This document shows, in pieces, positions 1 through 13,900 of a stretch of 64,000 nucleotides of DNA (within the stretch, counting starts at the first letter, position 1; each line of letters starts with the position of its first letter). The notes under the pieces were generated by a model. The model was not told the DNA's origin. It saw only the letters and a program-made list of their open reading frames with translations, and did no database searches. This DNA is from Leptasterias polaris (lineage: Eukaryota; Echinodermata; Asteroidea; Forcipulatida; Asteriidae). The stretch spans positions 992,001 to 1,056,000 of the forward strand of contig JAZGTN010000189.1 of the NCBI GenBank assembly GCA_037783415.1. The letters run 5' to 3'. Made by a program: the position numbers and the translations under genes.

Positions 1-46
1 GATTGATGTTTTGATGACTATGTATTAATGTTTTGTATATTTATAG

Positions 47-1108
47 TGTGGGATAAACTGAAAGATGCCAAGTCTGCTGAGAGATGGAGACCAGATACTG
101 AGGTAAGTCACTCATGACAGTCTATTCAAGATTGGTATTAACAGAAAATATAATTCACTGATTGTTAAGTTCAGACCAGTACCAACCAATCCTCCGGAGA
201 AATAGCCCAACTGAAATACTGTCAGCATTTGAAAAACAAAACAAATCACTCTTGCTTATATTGATTGCCACAATAAAAATAAGGCCAATATGAACATGAA
301 CATTTTTCCTGAATATTCATTTCAGTATTTCCACTGGACACAACCACCAAATGTCATGAAATTTTGAATACTTGAAATGGGAGAAAACCTTCTCTTCCAA
401 AAACCAACAATGTAGTTTTTTCTTTAGGGAGCACCTATAAGGTCAGGCTAGTTTTAGGCGCAAAGGAACATTCCTGTAGGCGCACACCTGCAATAATTCT
501 GCTGAATCGTCACAATGTGCTGAACTATGAGAACATTTGTGAATATAGGCGTGACAATAAGGCACCTTGTTATGTCCCAGACAAGCCCAATAATCATGAC
601 CGAAGATGGAATGACAATAGACTGCTTTGCAAATACATTAGGCATTGGCCATTAAATATGGTGCATGCCGAGTCTAGAGTCTAGACCAGGCCCCAATTTC
701 ATAGAGTTGTAGAGCTGTTAAAGCAGAAAATATTGCTTTACACTTTCCTGCTTAGCAGAAATGAGCAGGATACTAGTCAGTAAAATGGTACATGCTACAT
801 GGTATTTTGGCCATGTTTGCTGGTAACCTTATTCTTGTAATTTTGTTCTGCTTAGTAAGCTAAGCAGCTCTATGAATTTGGGCCCAGCATGCACCTCATT
901 TCACGGCTAATGTGCGTGTAAAATGTTTCTGCGAAGTAGTCCATGAGTTTGCTCTGTAGGAAAGAGCGCCCTCTTGAGTCCATGTATCAGCCTTCCCAGG
1001 GTAATTATTTGTTATTCGTTGCATTTTCAGGAGGAGTTTGAGGATTCAACCGGTAACGTTGTCAATAAGAAGGTCTTTGAAGATCTCAAGAGGCAGGGAC
1101 TTCTCTAG
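47..1108 (+). CDS. SF3A3: Splicing factor 3A subunit 3, C-terminal end (last two coding exons)
   Basis: Two exons, 47-102 (acceptor TTATAG, donor GAG|GTAAGT) and 1031-1108 (acceptor TTTTCAG, stop TAG at 1106-1108). They encode WDKLKDAKSAERWRPDTE and then EEFEDSTGNVVNKK, VFEDLKRQGLL, stop. From memory this matches the extreme C-terminus of SF3A3/SAP61/yeast Prp9, including the acidic EEEYEDS-like stretch and the terminal EDLKRQGLL. SF3A3 is the SF3a subunit of the U2 snRNP that helps prespliceosome assembly in the nucleus. The first exon enters in phase 2 (TG completes a Leu codon) and ends in phase 0; the second exon is 25 codons plus stop. The N-terminal part, with the zinc finger, lies upstream of the window. 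The gene converges with TRAPPC10. Confidence 0.93.
689..885. mobile_element. MITE, GGGCCCAATTTCATAGAGCTGCT family (copy 1)
   Basis: About 197 bp in the last SF3A3 intron. The ends are inverted copies of one another (GGCCCCAATTTCATAGAG and CTCTATGAATTTGGGCCC). The core carries AAGCAGAAAATATTGCTT, GAGCAGGATACTAGTCAG and CATGGTATTTTGGC. Related copies are at 6963-7155, 9548-9714 and 47101-47291, with a fragment at 20996-21063. No coding capacity; a non-autonomous DNA transposon by structure. Confidence 0.75.
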
Positions 1109-1171
1109 TCAGGAATATTATTTACTGTGTTTTTTTAAACAATAGATAGCTCTGAATTTTTTTTATAAATG

Positions 1172-1177
1172 AATAAA
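1172..1177 (+). terminator. Polyadenylation signal of SF3A3
   Basis: AATAAA lies 64 bases after the SF3A3 stop codon, in an AT-rich 3' UTR. It is the first canonical hexamer after the stop on this strand. Confidence 0.7.
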
Positions 1178-4100
1178 ACACCTATTCATATTTCCTGGTT
1201 TTGCTACAGCGATACAACAGCTGAATAAATTTACATTGCAATAACGTTAGTGGGAACCAGTCAGTGACAATATTCATTGCATTGCAATTTGGTTGGTAAT
1301 CTATTGCAGCATAACAAACTCTAAGTGAATTTCATCAGGACAAAAAAAGGGAACCAACCGATATCTATTGTATAGCCTATTAGTTGGTATTCATTTTCAG
1401 TAATTCACAATACTTTGTAGTCTTTGAAGCATGGTCAGTAGTTTTATTTGGAGCTTTTATAAATTTAAAACCAAATTAAAGGTGCAGTGTTGTTTCATAT
1501 TAAAAAACCTTTAACACATTTTTACCAGATAGTGTTACTTACTTGCTTCAACACATCAAAGCCGGAAAGGTCAAGATCATAGAGTTATGTAACTAGAGGG
1601 GGCGCTGCCAAGGTCACCCATGTACATGATGTAACTGTGCTGTAGTATTTGGGCAGGAATCCCTCGGGGTAAATTGCACACAAATGGCTTCTTTGAAAAT
1701 TCCAGGTAAGTGATGTTTGACGGGTGACATCAATCTGGGTCAGCACAGTGTTTTAAATGGGGGCGAAAATGTCTCATCTGACTGCCACCTTATTTCCCCC
1801 AATTTATGGAGTTTTTACCTAAATATTGCACAAATTATCAATATGGGTCGTTTCACATAGTGTACATGTATGCCCTCCAATGCCTGTATATCTGCTAGGA
1901 TTGTTTTCCTGACGGTTCATTGTCTTTAAAATACTGAATAGTTCATCCAATATTATGGCCAAATACATGTTTAGAACTCTACTTTTACAGCAGTGGTGAT
2001 GTATAGAGGAATTGTGAAGTATCTGAAATGTAAACGGGTTTCCCTCTCCATAAAGACACCACCCACTTTGTCATGACTTCTCTAAGATAAAACCATAACT
2101 TTTGAATTTCTGATGTAAATTGTAACATCTTGAACCATAAAAGGAACTAAATGACTCTGTTTTGATGCAGAAAGAGAGATTATCTAACGCTTAGGCACCT
2201 TTTAAAATGTTAATGCAAAATGTTTGAAAAAATCCATCACAGTTTTTGTATACATTTTAAAAGCAGATGCCCTGTTCATGATGTCATCAGTAAAATGTGC
2301 TATAACTCAAACTCCCCATTCAAATGTACACATGTATTGAGCTAAAAAATCAAAATACTAAAGGACTTGTTACCTATCCGACTTCCTAAATGATTGTAAT
2401 TTGTACCCATTCACTCTGTTAGGAATCTTTGACTTAATAAAACACTCATCTCATATCCTAAACGTTGAAGTACATTGTAGAATGCTCATATTTGCAACAC
2501 AGCTAAAATGGGAGCACACATGAATTGCCTCAAAGCTCTAGTTTGTTTATTATCACCATCAAGATGGCTGCTGAATAAGTATCCATTTAAAGCAATACAA
2601 TTACTCATTTATTAAATATAATTAAAATTCAGTATACATTTATATTGCACTGATTACTCACAATGTTTCAGTGTATTTACAAATGCACAGGTTCCAGTAC
2701 ACTTTGTATACATCACCCAAGTAGATCCTTGTCATTTGATTGCAGGATTACAGATCACATGACATTAATAATCAAACCATTACATGGACTACCCCACAAA
2801 TTGTGCATTTTCGTTTCATCTCTGTTGACTATTACACGCTAGACCTCACCATGCGTTGTACACAGCACTACAAACCCTCCTTCAACCCTTTAGCAGCTGG
2901 AAACGGTTTGTTAAAAATGTGTATAATAGTTTTCATCGTCTATGGGCCACCCTCTTCCTCCAATCCAAATTTAGGAGGGTCCCCCTACCAGCCCAGATTT
3001 GCCAGTTAGTGCAATTCTGTCTTGATCTATGCACAGCACAAAAAGATAATAATTGAATCAGAATACAGTTACATGTGTGGCAGAAACCATGCCATGATAC
3101 CAGACTTGAGCACCAGTCTACTCAGACACTTTTCAAAACCACATCTTCTGCTTTTACTTTAGGCTCTGTCAAGTATTTTAAAACTGAACACTTTTCATAC
3201 TGTGCTTGAAAGAGGTGAACAGAGCCTACGCTGGAGCTGAAGCTGCAGTTTTGGAAAAAGGGCGTACCATTCTGTTAATGTGAAAGCAGAGCAGTTATAC
3301 ACAACACTTTAGAGAAAGTACTCGCAAGGACAAGTAGTTAACTAGTGGTTGGTTCTTGCTCTATGGTTAGTGCCTATGTAGGGCATGCACACTGAAGCCG
3401 AGTGTCAACGCGACGAGTTCATGAAAGCAACACGGAACACACGGAAATATGAAATATTCTTTTATGAGAAATCATCACACGTCCACGGACGGCTACTTCA
3501 AGGTGAGGGCTACACTGATTTGGGCTGTTGACCCATGGGCTGTTGACCCAAATCAAGTGCCACCAGGGACACGTTGCCATCTACTCGTGGGGCTGAAACA
3601 GTTCGTATCATCTGCTAGAGCGGATTGCTCAGTATAGCAGTAGACTTTTACAGGTTTGTTATTTCATGTACATGTTGGGTCACACTGGTCTTTGACAATT
3701 ACAATGTTGGCTGCTGGCTTTAAAGGTCAATAGTATAAATTGTAATCAATTATAAATATTTCTACTGGATTGCCAATTCTTAATTAATGAAATCACTGAC
3801 GTTTAAAAACCAACAAATTACATGATGGCAGATTTAAACCACCATTTTGTTTCTCTCAGAACCACTACAACTCTTTATAGAAATAATTACATGGTGTTAC
3901 AACAAACATTAGAACTAGTTTGTCTTCCCAGCATGCATAGTTAAAAAATCCCACGTAATGATTGTACAAAGGTGGGTTTTTTGCTTCAATTTTTCAGTCA
4001 AAAAGTTAATTTCTTTTTTATGTAACACAATGATTTTCTTGTCCTTGGCCAAATTGTAAAACATTATACAAATAGTGATTGCACATGAGTGCATTGTGGC

Positions 4101-4244
4101 AGATCATACTCACAAGGTGAAGTTTGGAATTTTGCAATACAAAGCCCAGTGAAATGGAATAGCCAGATTTCACCAAGTGAGTACATTTTGCTACAATGCA
4201 CGAACGAAATGCATTTAATGTTTTTTTTTATATAACTCAGACAA
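1178..4244. other. Convergent intergenic region, no gene recognised
   Basis: Between the SF3A3 3' end and TRAPPC10. Short ORFs here show no family resemblance and no coherent splice structure. At 2725-2746 there is a lone end of the 240-bp MITE described at 4245 (GATCCTTGTCATTTGATTG). At 3640-3730 there is a fragment of a dispersed repeat (CAGGTTTGTTATTTC, then TCTTTGACAATTAC) also seen near 13.66, 44.69 and 52.99 kb. Confidence 0.6.
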
Positions 4245-4484
4245 AGATCCTTGTCATTTGAAAATGTTTAACAAAAAACACAAAATAAACATGAAAACTT
4301 GTCCACACTCCGAAAATGTGTGGACGCCATGTAGACATTAACCTTGTTTTGTTTGGATTTAAACAAAAAATTATTTTGGGAACGACGCTCAATATATCAG
4401 TCCTATAGGCCTATCCATTTACATATCTGACAGTTACGACAAAATAAAGGATGACATGTTCCACCAATCAAATGACAAGGATCT
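4245..4484. mobile_element. 240-bp MITE with AGATCCTTGTCATTTG ends
   Basis: Starts AGATCCTTGTCATTTG and ends with its inverse, CAAATGACAAGGATCT. A second full-length copy is at 10412-10645, and single ends occur near 2725, 20386 and 33798. Length and ends agree between copies and there is no ORF, which fits a non-autonomous DNA transposon. It lies 220 bases past the TRAPPC10 stop codon, so may be inside its 3' UTR. Confidence 0.7.
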
Positions 4485-4527
4485 ATGTGAGTTTTTTAAT
4501 ACTAAATATAAGGTACAACTTCACATA

Positions 4528-4533
4528 TTTAAT
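4528..4533 (-). terminator. Possible TRAPPC10 polyadenylation signal (ATTAAA)
   Basis: On the minus strand ATTAAA lies about 170 bases past the TRAPPC10 stop. It is the common AATAAA variant; a second ATTAAA follows at 4496-4501. I see no AATAAA on this strand close to the stop, so the 3' UTR end is uncertain. Confidence 0.3.
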
Positions 4534-4703
4534 CTGTTAAGTGTAATTAAAGGCAACCAGTCAGGACTCGCATGAATTCCATGGCATTTTAGCTGGTAAC
4601 CTGATTTAGCTAAGCACGATTATTCTGTTTAAGTAAACTTGTTCAGAAGCTATATATTTTTGGCAAGATCACATGACTGGTAGTCTGCACATCACTGTTC
4701 CCC

Positions 4704-4969
4704 TTACTGAACAGCCACATCTAATACACTAATATCGGACTCAGGCAGAACGTGGACCTGTGTAGCTAAACTTTGATAGTATACCTGGCCAGCAGCAAAG
4801 TGAATCAGTGATGCACAACTTGTCTTATCATTGGTCATGTTATGATGTGGATCCAATGGACTAACACTTGCCATGACCGATGGACTATCAGTTTCATTCA
4901 TGCTGGACGAATCCGGTATACTGCCCCCTCTTGGTGGACTTGTGACAACTTGCGTGACAGGCTGGGGTC
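4704..4969 (-). CDS. TRAPPC10: TRAPPC10 exon 20 (C-terminus)
   Basis: Residues 1157-1244 and stop TAA at 4706-4704: PQPVTQVVTSPPRGGSIPDS ... FAAGQVYYQSLATQVHVLPE, SDISVLDVAVQ. Acceptor ATTCAG|GACCCC. Human ends PAGQVFNSSSGTQVLVIPSQDDHVLEVSVT, a clear match to the conserved C-terminal motif. Confidence 0.95.
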
Positions 4970-7900
4970 CTGAATTTAGAAGAAATGCAAAACCAAATTC
5001 TGCGGTCAGTCATTGAACATACTACAAATTAGGCTTCCATTTGAAATAAACACACAAAGACACTTTCTGAATAATTGGAACCTTGTGCTATGCAATTTTC
5101 ACATCCTCAATTTAATAAAGAAGTTTTAACTCTTGATTGTAGAAATTTTGAGGCATCCATTGAAAAGTTATGTTTGAGACTGAAGAAATATTTTAAAAGA
5201 ACATTTTACTAGCGAGTACATGTCATTTATTTAATGTGAGTATTAAAAGTGAGGCACACGCAATTATGCTTAAGTACTGTTTTTAAGGACGCAGATGCCA
5301 TGACCGGGACTCAAACCCATACTCTGCTGATCAGTAACACCAGAGCTTGAGTCATGTGTTCTTATCCGCTCAGCCATGATATGCCACAAGAAACAGAAAA
5401 ATCTACTCAATACCTGTTGTTTCGTCTGATGAGTTGTTGATGTATTTGCTTAACTTGACCTTTGGCACTGGCAGGAAGCCAGCCAATAAGGGCATGACCT
5501 CCAGTGAAACATCCACAACCTCTTGACCTGTTGGCATGGTAACAACTCCTGTGCTCCTTCCACATACAGCCCACATATGTTTATCAGCAACTACCTGGTA
5601 CATGAGAGACTGGTCGTTCTGGTCTGTGATTGGTCGAAGGATGGATTGGATTTGCAGCTGGAGATTGCAGAGCGCTCCTGCTCGGCAACGCTCATCACTA
5701 GAGGGCGGTATAACATTTGAGCTCACTGTGAACTTAGTCTGTAACAAAAGGTTTATAATAATAGAATAATAACCCCCAAAAAGCTTAACGTACACACATT
5801 CATTTTGAAAATAAGCAGCGATCATTTGGGGGTTTTCAAATGCTATTTGCTTGACTTTGAGTGTCTTTCAAATGCAAATATTTCTCTTGAGTATTTAACA
5901 AATTAATTTGTTAATAATTTAACAATCCTGCACCTTGTAGTTAGCAAAAAGCAGGAAACTGCACAGCATGCAAAAACAAGAAGGGAGCTGATGAGCTACA
6001 AGTTACAAGCTTGCTCCAATAATGTCTTGTTACGCAAAACTTGTCTAAACTGTATAACGGTGGACTTTTATACATTTTGGAAAAGTTTCAAAACGTCCTT
6101 CATTGGTTGGACCTGTCATATCTCTTGATGTATAACAACACCACTTGACACCCCGTTGTGTAGCATGCACGGGCATGAACTCACCATGCTAGGCCTTGTT
6201 TCCCCATACAAGCTTAACGACAAAGGGTACTGAAATTCATGCTCCAAATCTCCCTTTCCAGGGGTTATTGTGTAATTCCTGATTCAAGACCGTAGTCTTT
6301 TTGTTGAACAAACGAGTGATCAATAGGTTGCTACCATTGTTTATTATTGTATTCAGCATATTAAAGGTCTGAGATTCCAGCATAACATGGCTGATAATTA
6401 CGGCCTCGGTTTGGCCTAATCATGGTGAAGACAATACATCTTTTCTTTAAAGAGAACCCCAAATCTGGGTGCACTTTATGAGAATATTTGTTGTCTTTAT
6501 TTTCTTTAGTCAGGGTTTTATCGTGACAAGAATATTAAAAAAAATCTATATATATTCTGGTAGTTTTGAAAAGTTCTGAAAAATAATATCGCACAGAGCC
6601 ATGGTAAAGATTTAAAAAAATACAAAAATCACGAAGGGGTTACAAAGGTTACATCCAGCATTTGTGAAACACATCTTTCAAAAAACATCTTTTTTCTTAC
6701 CAGATAATCACTGAGACTAAAGCAATGACTCAACTGCTGCGGTTCCCCATCCTGGTTTGTCACTTCATCCCCTTCCCCGTTTATCACCCCGTCTGTCTCT
6801 CCCAGCGCAGTATACATCAAGTTGAAGCGGAAGGCAATTTCATCGGTCTCTCCTTGCTTATTGATTAGGAACCAAACATATGACATTGTCTGTCCTGCAC
6901 ACAGGGTCTATAGGATACAAAATAGAAGCAGTTTAGTGTTTGTATTGGTTCCGGTACTCATACCCAATTTCATAGAGCTGCTCAAGCAGAAAATATTGCT
7001 TAACAATTTCCTGCTAACCAAAAATAAGCAGGATACCAGTCACAAATGGTACATGTGACATGGTATTTAGGCTGGTTACCGTATTTTGCTAAGCATAATT
7101 TTGTTGTGCTTAGCTACTTTTCGTGCTTATTAAGCAGCTCTATGAAAGTGGGCCCAGTACTCAAACTCGTATCCGAGTACTTTCTTTCTATCCTCATACT
7201 CGTACTTGTATTCATAAAATTGTATCCAAACAGAAAATATTGCTTGCACTTGACCTGTACTACCTGAAAGGACTCAAACTCATACCCATTAAGAAGTACA
7301 TGCACTAATACTCAAACTCACTCACAGAAATAGAATGTACTCATGACAACATTGTTTCATACTCACAGAAAAGTAATTCTTTTGCACCCATACACAAAGA
7401 AAATATTTTGTATACTCAAACTTCTACACAGAGAGAAGTGTTTGTACTTGTATTCGCATAAAAAATGTCTTACACTTGACCAGATGTGCAACTTTGATAT
7501 TGAAAGAAAAAGAGGAAGATGTCTGAATACATAACTTGTTAGTGTTTTTCATTTTTGAAATTGGGTGAAAAAGTAGAAATCAACTGGATAACCGACAAGT
7601 TGCATGCCTGTAGATCTGTACTCATGAAGTGATTGTCTCATTACAGTATTGCTACTTGTACCTATACTCAAAGAAAGAAATGTCTAGTACTTATATAACA
7701 TGTCTTGCACTCGCAGAAAAGAACTCCTACTTGTACTCAAGGAATAGAATGCACCTACAACAGCAAATTGTAAGTACATAGAAAGCTAAGGGAGCCGTGC
7801 ACACTCCAATGAACTTTAATTTGAAACCGCCTCCAAACTAAAACAAACTATGACAAATCTTTCAGGCCATGTCGAAAAGGACATTTCCAGGCAACTAGTT

Positions 7901-10900
7901 CCAGGCAATCCCCTCAAAGAAAAGGCCTTCAGATTTGTTTTTTACAATATTCTTCTTTGGGATGATTACCGTATTTTCTTGCGGATAAGGCGCTCGGCGG
8001 ACAAGACGCAGGACCCTAAAATGACCCCAAAAAATTTCAAACGTCAGCAGAAAAGGCGCACCGCCGCACAAGACGCATGTTTAACAGCACACAGAAGAAC
8101 ACCAGGCGCCACCCGGTGTCGGTACATTGACACAAAGACGTCATTTTGTTGCCTTTTGGAGCGTTCACACTATTCGAAGCATGAATGAAACCGTAACCAC
8201 ATGGGCGTGTAGAGCCATGCAGAAAAGACCAACGTAAATTGATACCGACCTTCGTCCATCCATTCAGCCAACGCTGTGCATTGTTAATAATATGAAGTCC
8301 GGCCCAATCAGCGGCCAGAAACAATGGTCCACGCACTGTCTGAAGATATTGCAACACGAACCCAGGCCCTCCTAGCATGAACATCCGACGTCCCACAATG
8401 AGGATCCTTGCTGATAAAGACAGGTTACCAGTCTAAGTCCCTCCGAGCCAGTAGATGTTGCGCCCTCTACCGGTGACTAATACCAAAACTAGCGTCGCCT
8501 TTATATATACCTTACGCAAATAATCCCCACACCCGGGAAGACGTAACAAAATGTTTCATTATATATATTTGTTTAAGTTTTTGTAATGTGTTTCTTTTTG
8601 TATATAAAATTCTTTTCCATTATTTCAAACCTTTAATTTGTTAATCTCGTTCATAAGATTTTGTTTTAAAGTTCTTTTTATTTATTTCAAACTTATAATC
8701 TCGTTCATAAGATATTTGTTTAAAACATCTATCCTCTTCTTAAATAATGTTAGTTTTGTTTTCAAGGGTCATTACCTTGTTTTCAAGGATAATTTTTTTT
8801 ATTTGACTAAAAAGAGGCAATTAAAAAATGAATATTTGAACGTTTAATGAAACAAACGAAAGTGCAATTCGTATAGGTTGGCCAACAAACATTGGTACTT
8901 AATTATCCCATCCTTAAATAGTACGTCAAGCCATAATAGTACGTCAAGCACACTTCGGAGATATTCTGTACAATAAAAACCCTCAAAGTTCACCACACAA
9001 TAGAGGTTGGGTGAATGCCGTTTGTACAACAGCATTGACAGTAAATCTGATTGCAGCATTTTCGGAACGAATACGCGGCCACACAGAAAAACGTTTGTAC
9101 GACGCCGACGTCTGTTGGACCGAAAGTACCAACACATTGCGGCATTGTTGGAATGAAAGCACGGTCATGGGGGATGAACAAGTTGCGGCATTGTTGGAAT
9201 GAAAGGACAGTCTGGGGGATTGCGGCATGATTGTTGAAACGAAAATACGGTCTCAGTGTCTGGATAGTTGAGCCTTGTTTGACGGCATTATTGAGTAAGG
9301 ATTCTTCACACAAAGACCGTTGATTTGAACTGGACAAAATAAAGGTATTATTTTACGCAGTGATCATCAAAAAAAAATCAATCGTCAGCAGACAAGGCGC
9401 ATCGAAAGATAAGACGCACCGATATTTTTGGGGTCTAAAAAGTCAGATAAGACGCGTCTTGTCCGCAAGAAAATACGGTAGACACTTCTGGAAAAATTAC
9501 TCCTGTGCCACAGAACTACTCATTTCACACACAAAGTTACTTGACAAGGGCCTGATTTCATAGAGCTGCTTAAGTAGACAGTTTTGCTGACAAATGTTGT
9601 ACTCAGCCAAAAATAGCAGGATACCAGAAGTGGTGTGTGTGACATGATATTTTGCCTAGTAACCTTATTCTGGTAAGCTTAATTTTGTTGTGCTTAAGCA
9701 GCTCTATAAGGGAGCATGGATAAATTATGTCACAGGCATGGCCGCGATCCGATGGTCCGTGTAATCTGACCAACAAAAGGCACCAACAATAGAGTTCAAT
9801 AATGAGGGAACCTAAAAATCACTGGAGCGCAAATCCCTTCATTGAACATGGCCGTGACAATTTTGGAGCGACTCGGTGTGAATGCATTCTTAGTTTATCC
9901 ATGGTCCCTAAAAGTGGGCCAAGATAACTTGTAGAATCCTTCACTGTCTTCAGTTTCCTTGGGAAGAATTAAAGCAGGCCGGACAAAACAAAAATGTTCT
10001 TGATCATTTAATAGATACCGTTCTGGTGGTACTCACAGAGTTTGCATTTTGGTTGTTGACGCTCGTTAGTTCCACCTGGCCACCTGATGTCACTATCAAC
10101 CCTGGTGACGTTAACATGAACTGCATGCTGCAAATGTTCTCAATGGACAGCTGTATAAGTTTCCTGCATCAATGAAAAATAATCCGTAAGAAATATTCCT
10201 TCACTACAAACCAGCAGATGCAGAACAACAGTCTTACAATCTCAAAATTATTAGATAAAAAATGAATGTTTATGAGGGCACAGTGAGATTATTTTTATAA
10301 GTTGAAATAATGGGATGTTCCATTAAACAAGATGAAGTCGAATTGAATAGAACAATCACTTCATTGCATGAGTGCCAAATACTCATTATTTGTTTTATAT
10401 AACACCCAATTAGATGTTTGTCATTTGGAGGAACATTGATCAACAAAATGTCCAAATTGTATTGTGACATCCATTACGAGGGCATATTGTACTGCTGGGT
10501 AAAATAACCTACACAAATCTATATGATGGGAGGATAACGCACGGTGAATAGCACCAGAATGTGCAGTGTATGACGTAGTTCATGCAATAGTTTGAACAAT
10601 GCACGCTGTGTGACCAACACTCCTTCAATCAAATGACAAGGATTTAATCAATGTTTTGACCTTTCAATCAGTAATGGCCAACAACTCTGTCTAAAGCCCT
10701 GTTCGCATTGGACTTAATTTGGGTAAACTAACCGAGCAAATGGGTAACTTAACCATTTTAAGTCCAATGTGAACAGCCCAGGAAGTTTCCCTCCCAGGTA
10801 ACTTACCCGACCCGAATGGGTAGTTTAACCGCGACCCACGTCTGCCCGGTTAAATTGACCAGGTCAGTTTAACCGAGCCGAAAAGTCCAGTGCGGACGCG

Positions 10901-13900
10901 ATCAGGGTAAAAGCCGTCCCGGTAAAAAGCCACATCCGGTCCCCCGATCTACCCGCCGCGCCACGTGATCGTGTGGTGACACGTCGTACACACGCAATTG
11001 TTTACACGGACGGAAGCTCGGTTGCACTCATTGCATTCTCGCTGTCATGCACCCCGGTCAAAGGTCACTGCGATAGCGCCCTCTTGTGTTTGTCTTAAGT
11101 TAGTCGGTATAGATTTACCGATCGTGTCGGATAGTTTACCCACGTCATTAATCCAAGTGTGGACGCTGGTAAGTTTCCCCTTTTGGAATGTTAACCACTG
11201 TCTCGGTAAAACATTAATCCAATGCGAACACGGCTATACTTATATCAGTTCATGATATTTTCTCAGTTTATCTTCTCCTGATGTATTTTACCATCCGTTG
11301 TTCAAACTGCGGAAATGAAACAAGCACAGGCAGACAGATCTCAAAGAATGTAATCAATAAACCTGGTAAGATTTGTCACCACTGGATTCTTAATTAGAAT
11401 TATTTCTATCACTTTTCAACCGAAGAGGTCTCAACATAGGTCAATAGGCCCAAGCATTTGGATGTTGGGTTACCATCGAGTGGAGAATTTTGAAGGATGG
11501 GGAAGGTTCTCTACCCCAAGGCAAAGCTGTGCATTGGAGGGACCAGTTTTTTAGTCATAAGGTTGTTAGATGCCATTTTCAGTTCAAATGTAGCACAACC
11601 CAATGTACAGACTAGTCTGGCACCCTGTATACACACAATAGTTTTTGGAACCACAAAATTGCTTCAAATGACACGTCACCACTCTCTCTATTTACAGCTC
11701 TGCCCCAAGGGAACATGTACACACAGTCGCTTGCTGAAACAGAAACACCAGGGTTCAACCCCCATGAAAAACCTTACAGACTCAAGCTTTACAAATTCCA
11801 GCAATTGGGAAGTTACTGCTTAAAGTCCTGTATAAAGGACACAGCAATTATTCATTTAGAAGTTACAATGACTTTATTTTGAGGATTGCATGAGATTACC
11901 TCTGCCCAGCTGTGTGCAGCTGATGTTTGACATGAAACGGTTGCTGGAACGTCAGGGTTGCTATAACAGTCTCAGACCATGGGCACCATACAGTCATCTG
12001 TAGGTAAAGAACATAATTGACTAAAATTGACTGAAATTGTCTGTCTCTGACCATGGACACAGCAAACAGTATAATTGACTCAAATTGACTGAAATAGATC
12101 GATCCATTAAGCCCCGCCTCCTTACGAGTTGACCAATCACAGCCGCGAAACCCGATCACCATTAGTGCAAAGATCACCAAACGGCTCAAATGGTGATGAT
12201 TTCGTGGTTGTGATTGGTCAATGAGTAATGGGCGTGGCTTAATGGATCGGTGTATTGACTGTCTTTGAGCAGGGAAACCATACAGTCAATCTGTAGGTAA
12301 ACAACAAACTAGACTTCAATTTACTTAAATAGACTGTCTATCATTTTTAGGTGATAGTAATAATAACATGCAGTTCTTACATGGTGCTTTATCTTTGCCT
12401 GATGGGTGTTTCAAAGTGCCCATTATTTTCACGACAGGTACATGTATGCAGAGCTACATGGGTTGAATTATGAGGCCATTTATAACTAGTAACAGTTTGT
12501 GGCACAATCAGCAGCCAACTATGTTGGTAACACTAAGGCAAACCCCTTCTCTTAATGGTAAGTGAACTGGGTTCTTTTACAACTACTTTATACACTGCAC
12601 GGCACTGAAATCTTTACAATGATTAAAGGTAGGGCCATATATTGAAATAGACGCCATGCTGATTTATAGACAAAATTTAAAAGAAAGATACAATAAAAGT
12701 CACATGTGATAGTTTCAGCTAAACACAGCGTCTACTTGTTGAGAAAACATCTGGAGAAAAACTATCACAGGATTTTCATCAAGAATGTCAAATCAATCCA
12801 CACGAATGAGGCGACAGTGGGTACCAACAGCTTCTCTGGCTGCAGCTTTTGCAAACGGACACCAACGCTCAGAAATCTGAGTAACGATTCATGCATGAAT
12901 TGTTTCTCAAATTCAAATGTTTTCGAATGCAAAATGATCAAAACCATATTACTTCAAAGGGAATCCTCTCTCAAAATAGTTTATATCAACAGCTGCAGTG
13001 CTTTCACCAAGTGAGTTTTTAGGAGTATTTACCAATCTATGACCCTTCCTGTAAGTGTCTTGCTCAAAAACACAAATGTCACAACAGGGAACCAAACCCA
13101 CACTCTGACAACACCAGAACCTGAGACTGCTGCACTAGACCGCTTGGCCACAGCACTCAACAAGGTGTCATTACACAAGCAAGTACCAGCCATGGAGTAA
13201 GATGTGTTATTTCTAATGGACTCTACGTTGGTAACCAGCTCTGACCTTCTGTTCGGTCAGTTCTTCCTCCTCATCCTCCTCGGTGGTCGTCCCCGCATCA
13301 ACCAGTGATGTCATCACCCTCAATATAAACTCCTTACTCTGGAATGCAGAGATCTCAGGAAGGGTGACCGTAGCACCACCATCTTCACTCACAACACTGT
13401 ATCCATCCGTCTCATCAGAATGTAGGGCATGAAGCCGTCCAAGTGTCTGGATAGATAACGTATCCTGGGAATTGATGGTGTAGTGGCCAGTGAAAATACT
13501 CAGGTAGATTTCTTGTGGAATACCTGCCAGGAGGACTGTGCCTGCATGACAAGAAGAAATAAATTGTAACTGTTTTTCGTTTACGGGTGTGTCAAAATGC
13601 ATTAAATAAATGTTTTAGATATTTCCATTACAAAGGCAGAGTATACTTTTAGTAATTGTCAAAGACCAGCACCTCACTTGGTGTAGCCCAACATATGCAT
13701 AAAATAACAAACCTGTGAAAATTTGGGCTCCATTGGTCATCAATGTTACGCAAAAATAATGAAAAAAACCCACCCTTGTTGCATAGAATTGTGTGCTTTT
13801 AGTTGCATTACCAGACCATATATCTCAGGTCTTGGTGATTTCGAGGTCAAAGGATGTTGATGTCTCGCTATCGGTCTTGGCCTCGAGACCATATATCTCA

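Noticed and set aside
8037..9337. Several ORFs of 80-119 codons
   Set aside because: All lie inside the 1.5-kb inverted-repeat element, overlap on both strands and show no transposase motif.
12706..13014. 102-codon plus-strand ORF in TRAPPC10 intron 15
   Set aside because: Composition and neighbouring text resemble dispersed repeats; no family match and no splice context.
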